DNA of 37,568 nucleotides from Myxococcales bacterium (GTDB lineage Bacteria; UBA10199; 2-02-FULL-44-16; JAAZCA01). The translations under genes and the position numbers were made by a program. The notes below the pieces were generated by a model. That model made no database searches. It was not told the DNA's origin and saw only the letters and a list, made by a program, of their open reading frames with translations. How positions within the stretch are numbered: position 1 is the stretch's first letter; each line of letters begins with the position of its first letter. This document shows, in pieces, positions 1 to 8,582 of this stretch. The DNA is taken from the NCBI GenBank assembly GCA_012513515.1, contig JAAZCA010000039.1, positions 1-37,568 on the forward strand, written 5' to 3'.

Positions 1-154
1 AAAAACAGAAGCTAGAAGCGAGAGGCTAGAAGCTAGAAAAATCTCGCCTGTAAAAATATTGCTTCTCACTTCTAGATTCTAGCTTCTTGATGTTTTGGTC
101 TATGGTCAATCGTCCATGGTCGAAGTTATTGTTACAGCTAGCTTTTCAGAGGTT
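1..154. repeat. Right part of a MITE-like interspersed repeat, cut by the window edge
   Basis: Bases 1-81 are close to a copy of 37488-37568 and are built from GCTAGAA-type units arranged as an imperfect internal inverted repeat. Bases 103-154 match 17741-17797. The segment ends with TTTTCAGAGGTT (143-154), the exact complement of the AACCTCTGAAAA end seen at 37411 and 17659. It therefore looks like the right end of an element whose left end lies outside the window. The boundary falls three bases before the stop codon of the kinase gene. Confidence 0.75.
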
Positions 155-156
155 CC

Positions 157-1794
157 TTAACGACATCTGATTCGCGAATCTCCATCGAAGTTTGCAACGC
201 AGCTCAAATTCCCGCCGGATGGAATGTCAACTGAGGTCGTGACGATCCTTCCCGTAGGAGGATATTTAACTGACACTGAATATTTTCCCGGAGAAAGATT
301 TTTAACAAGTGCGGGCGTCTCCCTCCCACTCATGACGTTCGGAATAGAGACGACACCCCAAGGGCTGGCATGGACGATCAGTGATGCGGATTTTATCTTT
401 TGCAGGGTATATGATTTGCTGTGAACAGGATATGCCTGCGAGAGAAAAAATGAATCTCGAACGGAGGTCCTTCCATTCATCGAGAGCGACAATGAGACCT
501 CTACATCCTTTGAAATATCTATGTCGTCGGTGTGAAATGGCGTCCTTATTTGGATGACCTTATCTTCAATTCTGATCTCCCCTGCCGCGCCTGTCGGCGA
601 ACTATCCACGGCAATGGAGCCCTTGATATCGTCAGCTAGAGTCAGCGTGCCACCTATTTCGGGAACGGTCGAAGCGGGGGCGAAACCACCTGTTTTCTTT
701 TTTGAAATATTTGGGATTTTCGCAGGATCTGCAGCGAAGCCAAACATGAGAATAGAAAGCGATAAAATCGACAGAGCCACCCTCCTCAAAAATACCGGAA
801 ATATATTCTCCTTTCCGACCTTGAAAGCTACGAGGGTGGCAGGAGAAATATTCGCAAACATCCCTTCGCACCTGCGGCGACGAAAATTCCTCTTCATGAA
901 GTGCGGAAGTTTTTCCCCTTTTTGAAAGGCTGGATCTTTGGCGCGAAGAACTTCGATCTCATCGAGCATCTCGGCAGCGCTACCGTATCTGAGATCCTTT
1001 TGAAGGCTCAATGCCGGCATCACTATGGATGCAAAACCACCGGAAACCCAGTTGACGCATTCATCGGGAATGGCTGCGCGCCTCACCATGTCGAGCGTGG
1101 TAAATTCATTTTCCGAAAAAAATATCCTTCTCCCCGAGGCCATCTCAAGCAGCACGACCGCAAGAGAAAAAAGATCACTTCTACAATCGACCTCGTCGCA
1201 TGAGGCCTGTTCGGGGGACATGTACGCGTATTTCCCCTTGAGCTGTCCCAGCACCGTACTTCTCGATCGGTGGCCCCCCTTCGCAATGCCGAAATCTATC
1301 AGCTTCACCTCCCCGCATCCTGAAATGACTATGTTCGATGGGGAGATGTCACGATGGACGATACGCAACGGATTTCCAGATGAGTCCTCGGCGTTGTGCG
1401 CGTGGTCAAGAGCTGAAAGAACGCGCGATGCTATCTCCAAAACTATCCCTTCAGAAATTTTTTCACCCCTTCCCGCAATTTTTTTTGCAATTTTAGCGCA
1501 GTCGAGACCTGCGATATACTCCATCGCTATATACGGTTGTCCGTCGATGACATCGTAGTCCCAAACCTGGACTATGGATGGATGGGAAAGCGCGGCAAGA
1601 AGCCTCGCCTCGTCGAAAAGGAGTTCGCGCACCTCGGCGACATCGCACCACATCGGCAAAAGCCTTTTGATGGCGACCTCTTTGGTGAAACCGTTGCCGG
1701 ATTCCTGTATCGCGCGATAGAGCTCCGCAGTTCCGCCGCAGGCGATCTTCTCGATGAGAAGGTATCTTCCGAATGGAACGGCTCGACTGATCAT
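157..1794 (-). CDS. Membrane-anchored serine/threonine protein kinase with a PEGA-like C-terminal region
   Basis: This is a eukaryotic-type kinase that phosphorylates Ser/Thr on unknown partners. The kinase domain covers about residues 9-300: Gly-rich loop (GGTAE, about 20-24), VAIK lysine K43, alpha-C Glu62, catalytic HRD at 147-149, DFG at 167-169 and an SPE in place of APE. The HRDISPSN form is common in myxobacterial-type kinases. One hydrophobic segment near 336-356 should place the kinase in the cytoplasm and the last 190 residues in the periplasm; the end resembles a PEGA surface-layer-type repeat. I chose the ATG at 1794 because it opens directly on the kinase N-terminus. A TTG at 1848 would add 18 unconvincing residues. 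No clear ribosome site precedes either. The substrate is unknown. Confidence 0.88.
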   Translation of the reverse strand: MISRAVPFGRYLLIEKIACGGTAELYRAIQESGNGFTKEVAIKRLLPMWCDVAEVRELLFDEARLLAALSHPSIVQVWDYDVIDGQPYIAMEYIAGLDCAKIAKKIAGRGEKISEGIVLEIASRVLSALDHAHNAEDSSGNPLRIVHRDISPSNIVISGCGEVKLIDFGIAKGGHRSRSTVLGQLKGKYAYMSPEQASCDEVDCRSDLFSLAVVLLEMASGRRIFFSENEFTTLDMVRRAAIPDECVNWVSGGFASIVMPALSLQKDLRYGSAAEMLDEIEVLRAKDPAFQKGEKLPHFMKRNFRRRRCEGMFANISPATLVAFKVGKENIFPVFLRRVALSILSLSILMFGFAADPAKIPNISKKKTGGFAPASTVPEIGGTLTLADDIKGSIAVDSSPTGAAGEIRIEDKVIQIRTPFHTDDIDISKDVEVSLSLSMNGRTSVRDSFFLSQAYPVHSKSYTLQKIKSASLIVHASPWGVVSIPNVMSGRETPALVKNLSPGKYSVSVKYPPTGRIVTTSVDIPSGGNLSCVANFDGDSRIRCR

Positions 1795-1914
1795 GGTACG
1801 GGGCACGAAGCAAAAGGCGTGCCAGTAAAAAGCGACCCCTAGGGGCAAGTATGGGAGATGGAAATAGAATCCCGACTGGATTCATGAACAATGTGTTCGC
1901 CTGACTGGGCAGCC

Positions 1915-2241
1915 TCACTCTTCCTTGAGGAACTCCTCACAGGCAAAGATCCAACTGACGGGGACATCCTGCCCCTCTTCCATGGCCTGGGTCATTATGT
2001 CACAAAAAAGTTCCTTTTCGGCCTGCGATTCATTTGGTGAAAAGGGGGTGCTCTTTCCTACAGGGCCGCAAACCATCGAGAAGCTTTCGGATCCGGCGAG
2101 CCCGATCGTAACGCACTTATATTCATCCTTCGGCGGCTCATTTTTTGGGGTCAGATCGTCGGACCCTCCGGAGGGTTTTACACTATCGTAAAATTTCTGA
2201 TTGGACAAACTGACAACATCATTTTTTACCTGAAAGCCCAT
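1915..2241 (-). CDS. Small hypothetical protein, 108 aa
   Basis: I do not recognise this family. A strong GGGAGGAAAAT site directly before the ATG supports translation. The protein is soluble, acidic, has no signal peptide or membrane segment, and has a Pro/Asp/Lys-rich low-complexity stretch around residues 23-42. Four Cys residues are spread along the rest. It stands alone between the kinase and the endonuclease IV gene, all on the minus strand, with more than 70 bases on each side. Its style (short, soluble, disordered N-terminal part, excellent ribosome site) resembles the orphans at 22979-23691, but I see no direct sequence match to them. Confidence 0.7.
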   Translation of the reverse strand: MGFQVKNDVVSLSNQKFYDSVKPSGGSDDLTPKNEPPKDEYKCVTIGLAGSESFSMVCGPVGKSTPFSPNESQAEKELFCDIMTQAMEEGQDVPVSWIFACEEFLKEE

Positions 2242-2313
2242 ATTTTCCTCCCGAAGAAAGCGGCTCCACGCACATATATTATCGGCAAAAAATATGATTT
2301 GTTGCGCACTTTA

Positions 2314-2343
2314 TCGGGGGAGACAAGCCGTTTGTCTCCCCGA
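2314..2343 (-). terminator. Hairpin just after endonuclease IV gene, terminator-like
   Basis: TCGGGGGAGACAA (2314-2326) pairs with TTGTCTCCCCGA (2332-2343), a 12-bp stem with one bulged G. It starts two bases beyond the nfo stop codon. No good T-tract follows in the minus direction, so intrinsic termination is uncertain. The core GGAGACAAGCCGTTTGTCTCC is echoed at 31720-31742, so it may also be a small palindromic repeat. Confidence 0.5.
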
Positions 2344-2344
2344 A

Positions 2345-3226
2345 TTAAAGGGCTAGGAGCTTGGAAAGATTTTTCAGGTCATCGGATGGCGGAGCCTCGC
2401 CTTTCGGGGTCTCCAAAACGAGGGGGATTTTTTTGAGGGCTGCATCGTTCATGAGATTTTTGAAACCAGAAAGCCCGATCTCCCCATCGCCGATATTCTC
2501 ATGCCTATCCTTATGCGTGCCAATCCCAAACTTCGAATCGTTGACGTGCAGGGCAAGAAGGTCCTTCATGCCGATTATATTCCTGAAATCCGCCCATGTT
2601 TTCTTATACCCGTCAGGGGTCCTCAACTCATAGCCTGCGGTAAATACGTGGCAGGTGTCGAGGCAGAATCCGATGCGATCCTTCGCCTCCACCTTTTCCC
2701 TGATCTCGGCAAGCTCTTCGAACCTGCCGCCGATGCTAGAACCCGAACCTGCCGTCGTCTCGAGCGCGATCTTAACCTTGCAGTCAGCGGTCGCATCGAC
2801 GATTTTGTTTATCGAATCGGCTATTCTCTTTATCCCCCAATCGACAGGCTTATCCTTGCGGGAGCCGGGATGAAGTACCGCGAATGGAATTCCTAAGAGC
2901 TCACACCTCAGAAGCTCTTTGGTCATCGCATCGATGGATTTTTTCAGAATTTCGGAGTCGGGGGCGGCGAGGTTGATCAGATAGGTCGTGTGAGAAAACG
3001 CGACCTTGATTCCGCACAACTTTATCTCACAGCGAAAGCGCTCCGCATCCTCCTCTGAAATAGCCTTAGACTTCCACTGCTGATTGCTTCCGGTGAAAAG
3101 CTGAATGGCGTTGCAACCTATCGCCCCACCTTCGATCGGCGCGTTGTAGAGGCCGCCAGAGATGGAGCAGTGCACCCCCATAAGCCTTCCGGAACTGGCT
3201 ATATCGATCCTGGATTTTTTAGGCAT
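2345..3226 (-). CDS. nfo: Endonuclease IV (AP endonuclease)
   Basis: Cleaves DNA 5' of abasic sites and removes 3'-blocking groups in base excision repair, using three metal ions. The AP2Ec TIM-barrel fold covers nearly the whole 293 aa. The metal ligands of the family are all visible in order: His in FSHTTY, His in LHPGS, Glu in ALETTAGSG, Asp and His in CLDTCHVFTAGY, His in LHVNDSK, Asp and His in GTHKDRHENIGDG, and Glu in VLETPKG. The first ATG (3226) has no ribosome site. An internal ATG at 3181, preceded by GGAAGG, begins at the point where most relatives start (MGVHCSISGG), so the true start may be there. The gene stands alone and looks intact. Confidence 0.95.
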   Translation of the reverse strand: MPKKSRIDIASSGRLMGVHCSISGGLYNAPIEGGAIGCNAIQLFTGSNQQWKSKAISEEDAERFRCEIKLCGIKVAFSHTTYLINLAAPDSEILKKSIDAMTKELLRCELLGIPFAVLHPGSRKDKPVDWGIKRIADSINKIVDATADCKVKIALETTAGSGSSIGGRFEELAEIREKVEAKDRIGFCLDTCHVFTAGYELRTPDGYKKTWADFRNIIGMKDLLALHVNDSKFGIGTHKDRHENIGDGEIGLSGFKNLMNDAALKKIPLVLETPKGEAPPSDDLKNLSKLLAL

Positions 3227-3326
3227 GGGGAGGTTATGGCAGTTGGGGAAAAACTGTCAACCACAAGATAATGAAAGACCCGCCGAATAAGCGGACCTCA
3301 TTATGCGTTTCTAGATACAAGCCTTC

Positions 3327-6242
3327 TCAGTTGGAAACTCCTTTGTCTCCATTGAGAGATTGCACCGAGTCGGGTCGAGATTCAAGAGCGGGGAGCCCCA
3401 TCTCCACTCTCATCATCTCGATCTCCGACAGCATCATCTTCTGGGTGGATGAATAGGACTCTCCCTCCTTCACGGTGCCATCGAAAATCGGAACATCGGA
3501 ACCCGGCTCGTCGGCAAGAACGAGGGACTTGGCCTCAAGCAAAAGTTCATACGCCTGGCTTTCCCAGTCCTCCGGCTTGGATGTGGAAAGCTTCTTGGCT
3601 ATCTGCTTTAAGTGCCTTATTCTCTCCGAGTAACAAATCTCTATTTCTCCGCCGAGATCATACATTGACCTTGCGGGAACCCCGTCGGGATAGGAGGCCT
3701 TAAAATCGGCGATTTGCTTTCTCATACCGATGGTGAGTTTGGAAAATCTGTCAGCCCACATCGTTTCATTTATCTGCGTGTCGCTGCTTATATACCTCAT
3801 CGTGGCGAACCCTCTTTCCAGCTCGCGATTGTCGAAGGTCATCCTGTACTTTTTGATTTCTTCCCTTTGAACGCCGATATACTCGCCATCGAAGATCGCT
3901 ATCTCGCCGTCGCTTCCGCCGTCAATTTTGGCGTTGAGATATCTCTCTGCATCGACAATCCATTCCTCAGCCTTGGCGCGCCATCCGATATCGCGTGCTG
4001 TTATTATATCCTGAGAAGCGCTAAAAAGTTCATAGGCCTTTGCAAGGGAGTTGCGATACACCTTCTCATATCCCCTTCTCAACTCGGAAAGCGCCTGCCG
4101 AGCATAGCTCTTATCGGCGGATACCGTCTGAACTTTCTCCATTATGACCTGCACGGACTGCACGGTCATCCTCAAGTGAAAGTTATCATGTGCAATCGGC
4201 AACGTAGGCAGAAGCAGCCTGTCGACATCATCCGTGAGTTTTCTGATATTATCGTTCAGATCTCCGGCTCTAGCCTCGTCGAAAAGTTGACCAATCCTCC
4301 GATTGATTTCATCATCGAAAAGGCCGGCATTAATGACGAGGTTCGACGCTCTATCCGCTATTCGATTTACCTCTTCCTGCCACTTTCCGCCTGACCAGGC
4401 AGGTTCATTCTTTTTTGCCACCACGGCATTGGCGTAACGCAGGAGCTGCTCAAACATTGTGCGATGCGCCAACACGATTCCCTGTTCTATCTCCGATATC
4501 CTTCTAGCATCCCCGTCTATCTTATCACTCTTCATCAATTCGAGAGCCTTATTATAATGATTCAGAGCGTATTCGTACCAAAGCGAGTTCAAAGTGGAAT
4601 CATTCTCGCCACCCCTTACGGAATAAACCGCAGCGATGGCGAACTCGTCGGCAGCCTTTACGTAAGCCAATTTTCTGGATGCGCGAAGCATTGCGTGCGC
4701 CGGATCTGATTCAACAACCGATGCCTCCCTCAAGGCCTTTTCACCCTCGTCTACAAGTGTGTCTATCCTGGCTTGCCAGCTTCCATCCATGATTTCGTCG
4801 CGACCCACCTCTCCCGACGCAAGCTCCTTAACATGCCTTGCAATGCGGATCGCGATGGCCCCGGCAGATACCGACTTGTAATTGGAAATGAGGATCTCTA
4901 CCTGAGCCATAACTTCCGTTTTTTTATCCTCCGGAACACGGGCTTTTTCTACTGGCTCTCTGCGAACTTTCTGAAAAAGAGCTTCGAGATTTTCACCGCT
5001 CAAATTTTTCTCGGCGGCCTCTGCTAGGAGCTCTCTTGCCATAGCAAGGCAGTATTCAGCGCGAACATAGTCGAGTGTAAAGAGTATCTCACTGGGGGAA
5101 AAATCATGTCCATCTCTGCTATAGACTGCAGCGTTCGGAGAAAAAAGCTTTTCCTCAGAGTCGAACTTCGATTCTTCCAGATATTTTTCGATCGTCTCAA
5201 TCCCTTGTCCAAGGACCAGCGCACTGCCATCCCCCGACGCCACAAACCTCTGAAGCCCGTTCACTATATTTTCAATGCCCCTGCCATAGCCGATCGCTCG
5301 AATCTTATCCACCACCGAGGCCATCTCCGGCTTCATCTCCAGAAACTTTTTGATCGCCTTCTCCATGTTCGCCACATCACCGCGCTCCGCCAGATCGTAA
5401 GCCATCCCAAAGGGAAGCAGAAAACCTCTCTCTCCAAGAATTTCAATTATCCGCGAGGGAAGCTGAAGTCTCCAGTCGGTCCATGTATCCGGAGACTTTC
5501 CGGGCAGATAAGAACTCCCAAGCTTTGCGATGATATTTTTGTAGAGCGACACCATCTTTTCTATAGCAGGATTTTCAGACGAAGCGAACGCGGAAAGGAT
5601 CGTCATCTGAGTCTTTACGAATTTCACATATTCGACAAGCTTGTCGGGCTCTATATGCTCAAGCGTGGGAAGCCCCCAGCGCTCTAAAAATGGAGTGACG
5701 GCCTTATCACCCTCGTTCAGCTTCCGTATTTCCGGTTGTCTGTTTGACAGCGAGAGCTTCGTTATGAAATCCTCCGGAGATCCCACTGAAAAACCAGGGT
5801 GCCCCTCGAGCGCCTTGCCATCGACTATCACAAGGTCCTCGTTTTCATCGACGAAGTAGACCTTCGCTTTTTTCTTATCGACACCGATAACCTCGTAGGA
5901 CTTGGTATCCGCAAGCCTTACGGTATCGTCCTTCGGAGGAGGAGGAGGGACCTCCGCCATCGTGGGTCTTCCCCACTTTTTCTGCGCAGCCATCCACTGG
6001 CCGGTTTTAACGCAGGCCTCAAAATCATCTACGCCGGTGACATCGGTGCATTTTTTTTCAAAGCATATTTTACCCTGACTCTGATTCCGAAATATCTTAG
6101 CACACTGATAGACGACATTCGAACAGATGCTGCTCGACCTGGGGTCGGCACCGAAGCCCAAATGATTTTTATCCTTGTGACATTTTTCGGTCCAAGTTTC
6201 TCTTAAATGGTCAATCCTTTTCAAATCAACCCCGTTTCCCAT
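3327..6242 (-). CDS. Very large orphan protein, 971 aa, Cys-rich N-terminus then mostly helical
   Basis: Function not recognised. AGGAGG six bases before the ATG at 6242 fixes the start; upstream in-frame codons lack such a site. Residues 1-80 carry six Cys plus His (EKCHKDKNH, SSICSNVVYQC, KICFEKKC, FEACVK), suggesting a metal site or disulfides. A PPPPPP run near residue 100 links this to a small beta-like segment (VYFVDENEDLVIVDG). The remaining 800 residues are charged, Ala/Glu/Lys-rich and predicted by eye to be alpha-helical, possibly solenoid or coiled coil. There is no signal peptide and no membrane segment. Monocistronic. It could be a cytoplasmic scaffold or a substrate of a non-Sec secretion system; both are guesses. 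Confidence 0.75.
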   Translation of the reverse strand: MGNGVDLKRIDHLRETWTEKCHKDKNHLGFGADPRSSSICSNVVYQCAKIFRNQSQGKICFEKKCTDVTGVDDFEACVKTGQWMAAQKKWGRPTMAEVPPPPPKDDTVRLADTKSYEVIGVDKKKAKVYFVDENEDLVIVDGKALEGHPGFSVGSPEDFITKLSLSNRQPEIRKLNEGDKAVTPFLERWGLPTLEHIEPDKLVEYVKFVKTQMTILSAFASSENPAIEKMVSLYKNIIAKLGSSYLPGKSPDTWTDWRLQLPSRIIEILGERGFLLPFGMAYDLAERGDVANMEKAIKKFLEMKPEMASVVDKIRAIGYGRGIENIVNGLQRFVASGDGSALVLGQGIETIEKYLEESKFDSEEKLFSPNAAVYSRDGHDFSPSEILFTLDYVRAEYCLAMARELLAEAAEKNLSGENLEALFQKVRREPVEKARVPEDKKTEVMAQVEILISNYKSVSAGAIAIRIARHVKELASGEVGRDEIMDGSWQARIDTLVDEGEKALREASVVESDPAHAMLRASRKLAYVKAADEFAIAAVYSVRGGENDSTLNSLWYEYALNHYNKALELMKSDKIDGDARRISEIEQGIVLAHRTMFEQLLRYANAVVAKKNEPAWSGGKWQEEVNRIADRASNLVINAGLFDDEINRRIGQLFDEARAGDLNDNIRKLTDDVDRLLLPTLPIAHDNFHLRMTVQSVQVIMEKVQTVSADKSYARQALSELRRGYEKVYRNSLAKAYELFSASQDIITARDIGWRAKAEEWIVDAERYLNAKIDGGSDGEIAIFDGEYIGVQREEIKKYRMTFDNRELERGFATMRYISSDTQINETMWADRFSKLTIGMRKQIADFKASYPDGVPARSMYDLGGEIEICYSERIRHLKQIAKKLSTSKPEDWESQAYELLLEAKSLVLADEPGSDVPIFDGTVKEGESYSSTQKMMLSEIEMMRVEMGLPALESRPDSVQSLNGDKGVSN

Positions 6243-6402
6243 AACGATCCTCCTAAAACTGATATGATGGGTATAGATACAGAAACATCCCCCGCGCGTT
6301 GTTTTCGACTGGGAAATCAAAAGGTTGCTTGAAAATTAAAATAAAACGGAGACCCGCAACTCATTGATATTGCTTATGAAATGCTGAATCGGCGGATTTA
6401 GA

Positions 6403-7647
6403 TCAGCCTACGGTTTTTAACACATCGGCAAGAGATTCCCTTGTAATTTCAACGATGCGTCTCAGGTCTTCCTCGGTATGCCGATAGGCTATGTATGAAT
6501 GATGGTAAGGCTGCATAAAAAGCCCCCTTCGAATTGCTCCTGTGTAGAAGACTTTGCGGCGCTCTTTGTACTTTTTGTCGGGGGCCGCATCGAATGTGAT
6601 GTAAGGCATCGGAGGGATCCCAGAGATGGTAACCGGGAGCTTCGACTCCTTAGCGACCTCCTTCATCTCACGCAAAAGTTTCTCACCACGCTCCCATATG
6701 ACATCGCAAACCTTTTCCCTCTCAAGTATTTCTATAGTTTTCAGGGCCGCGATCATCTCGAGGCTGTTTGGAAAAAACGTTGAAGATATGAAGACCTCGG
6801 CATCGGTTAAAACCTTCATGACCGACTTCTTTCCGCATACGGCCGCTATCGGATAGCCGTTGGCCATCGCCTTGCCGAATAGAGCCATATCGGGCAGCAC
6901 GCCGTAACGCACACCGGCTCCGCCGAGCGATACGCGAAAGCCTGTTCTTATTTCATCAAATATGAGAACGGCGCCACTATCGTCGGCCAATTTTCGAACT
7001 CCCTCGAGAAAGCCGGGGGCAGGCGGAGTCAGCGGCTTCGCGAGCGGATGCCCCACCGGCGTAATTATTATCGCAGCTACCTCGCCTTTGTTCGCGGCAA
7101 GAAGTCGCTCGAGCGATTCGACATCGTTGTATTCAAATTCAATCGTCTTTGAATAGACATCCTCGGGAATTCCACCATGAACTTCGGAACACCAGTCGTG
7201 CCAGCCGTGATATCCACAGCGAAGGATCTTTTCGCGCTTGGTAAAACCGCGGGCTATTCTTATAGCGGCGCTGGTAGCATCCGAACCGGTTTTTACAAAG
7301 AAGCTCTGTTCGGAGCAGGGGATCAGTTCGCGCAACTTCTTCGCAAGCTTGTTCTGCCATGGCTGACAGAGGTTGAAACAAAATCCGTGTTTCATCTGCT
7401 CTTTGACCGCCTCGTCGATTTCCTGCTCGCAATACCCGAGTATTATCGGCCCGTATGCGCAGAGGAGATCTATGTACTCGTTTCCATCGACATCCCAGAC
7501 GTGTCCGGCTTTCCCCCTTGTAAGAAAGAGGGGGTACTCTCCCGGGATAAAGTTATAAGGCCTCCTGATTCCGAGCACACCGCCGGGGACGAGGTCCAAG
7601 GCCTCCTGCCACATCTCTTCCGATTTTTTAAGATTGAGTTTGTCCAT
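6403..7647 (-). CDS. Class III PLP aminotransferase, glutamate-1-semialdehyde aminomutase-like
   Basis: A fold-type I PLP enzyme of 414 aa. Visible landmarks are the substrate/cofactor entry region VWDVDGNEYIDL, KTGSDATSAAIRIAR (the GSxA motif of glutamate-1-semialdehyde 2,1-aminomutases), YHGWHDW, the aspartate of FDEIRTGFR that holds the pyridine ring, and the Schiff-base lysine in LFGKAMANGYP. A GGGAGG site lies a few bases before the ATG. No haem-biosynthesis gene is near, and several residues differ from classical HemL, so it may act on another amino-sugar or amino-aldehyde. I call the family firmly and the substrate not at all. It is followed at once by the repeat-bearing spacer 7648-7962 on its upstream side. 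Confidence 0.85.
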   Translation of the reverse strand: MDKLNLKKSEEMWQEALDLVPGGVLGIRRPYNFIPGEYPLFLTRGKAGHVWDVDGNEYIDLLCAYGPIILGYCEQEIDEAVKEQMKHGFCFNLCQPWQNKLAKKLRELIPCSEQSFFVKTGSDATSAAIRIARGFTKREKILRCGYHGWHDWCSEVHGGIPEDVYSKTIEFEYNDVESLERLLAANKGEVAAIIITPVGHPLAKPLTPPAPGFLEGVRKLADDSGAVLIFDEIRTGFRVSLGGAGVRYGVLPDMALFGKAMANGYPIAAVCGKKSVMKVLTDAEVFISSTFFPNSLEMIAALKTIEILEREKVCDVIWERGEKLLREMKEVAKESKLPVTISGIPPMPYITFDAAPDKKYKERRKVFYTGAIRRGLFMQPYHHSYIAYRHTEEDLRRIVEITRESLADVLKTVG

Positions 7648-7825
7648 GATTTCCTCCCGTCAAGAGCGTCGGAACATACATCATACCAACAAAACGGGCA
7701 AATGATAAAATGACGGAACTCCATGACAGTCCTGTCAGTCATTGCGAGCAAAAGTGAACTAGGAAAGGTTGAGTTGAGCAGGAATGATTTTTCTTAACCT
7801 GAGCCTAAAACTGCTTTTCCACTAG

Positions 7826-7955
7826 TCACGAGTTACGGCAGTTTCTGGATCCCCCGCTTTCACGGGGATGACACCCATGCGGTCATTCCCGCATGCCTTA
7901 AGGCGCCGCTACTGCGGGGCAAACGGGAATCCCGTTCAGACAGTTAACCAGTCAC
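7826..7955. repeat. Palindromic intergenic repeat module (ATCCCCGC / ATTCCCGC type)
   Basis: Most of the spacer 7648-7962 upstream of the aminotransferase. It contains the hairpin GATCCCCCGCTTTCACGGGG-type palindrome around 7848-7872, then GGTCATTCCCGC and a CGCCGCTACTGCGGGG hairpin, framed by copies of GTCACGAGTTACGGCAGTT and CAGTCACGG. The same order of pieces recurs at 10353-10490. The rest of the spacer (7660-7825) shows nothing clear. Confidence 0.6.
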
Positions 7956-7962
7956 GGATTTG

Positions 7963-8520
7963 TTAGTAGATTCTATTTTCGATATCGCTGATCTGGTCGG
8001 AGAATTCCACTCCAGCTTCATAGATTCTCTCGAAATGCGACGGGTGAAACATCCTCTTCCACACCACCGTTCCATGAACGGCATAGGCGGAAGAGTCGGG
8101 TGGGGCTATTATTATATGCTGTCCGATTTCTACAGGTTCGCGCGATTGCAGCCTGACTCCTAGGATGGAAAGATCCCTGACCCTGCCGCTATGCCAGAGC
8201 TGACCGTCATCAGTGCAAAAGGAGATAGCCGCATCTACTTCTTTTCTGGGGGCGCGCCTTCTTTCGGCAGGAGCGTCGGCGCGGGACTCCATCGCTGCTA
8301 CCTCCTCCGGCGTCGCTATCAGGGCATCGTAGCAGGCTCTGGTATACGGATCTATCAGCGTTTCATAAGCCTGATTGATGAGTATGGCCTCTTCACAGCA
8401 GCCGCCGAGATCGGGGTGCTTCCGAAGCTTCGTCATCAATGTCCTGTACGCCGAGGCAATGACCTCAGGAGAGGCACCCTTTGAAACTTGAAGAACTTCG
8501 TAGTAGGAGCGATCCTTCAT
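7963..8520 (-). CDS. J-domain / PilZ fusion protein
   Basis: 185 aa. Residues 1-70 form a J domain: YYEVLQVSKGAS start, helix II, and the HPD triad at 35-37 that stimulates DnaK ATPase, followed by a helix ending in AYETLIDPYTRACYD. After a short Ala/Glu/Arg linker, residues 87-185 form a PilZ domain with the RxxxR motif (RRAPR) and DLSILG (the D/NxSxxG motif), the two signatures of cyclic-di-GMP binding, and a closing YEAGVEFSD strand. The family knowledge suggests that c-di-GMP could control recruitment of DnaK to a client; this is inference. A second PilZ gene lies immediately upstream on the same strand (62-bp gap), probably co-transcribed. No signal peptide, so cytoplasmic. Confidence 0.85.
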   Translation of the reverse strand: MKDRSYYEVLQVSKGASPEVIASAYRTLMTKLRKHPDLGGCCEEAILINQAYETLIDPYTRACYDALIATPEEVAAMESRADAPAERRRAPRKEVDAAISFCTDDGQLWHSGRVRDLSILGVRLQSREPVEIGQHIIIAPPDSSAYAVHGTVVWKRMFHPSHFERIYEAGVEFSDQISDIENRIY

Positions 8521-8582
8521 TCCACTCCTTTTATCGCGGTCTTCAAAAAAAAGTTGCTTAAAATTTTCTCAAATCAAAATTT

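Noticed and set aside
1-81. Circular molecule closed by identical ends
   Set aside because: The end copies differ at several positions, and the same module occurs again at 10217; a shared repeat explains it better.
1-100. CRISPR-like array in the GCTAGAA repeats
   Set aside because: Units are short, degenerate and contiguous, with no unique spacers of constant length and no cas genes nearby.
901-1203. Plus-strand frames inside the kinase gene
   Set aside because: They are antisense shadows; the minus strand shows all kinase motifs.
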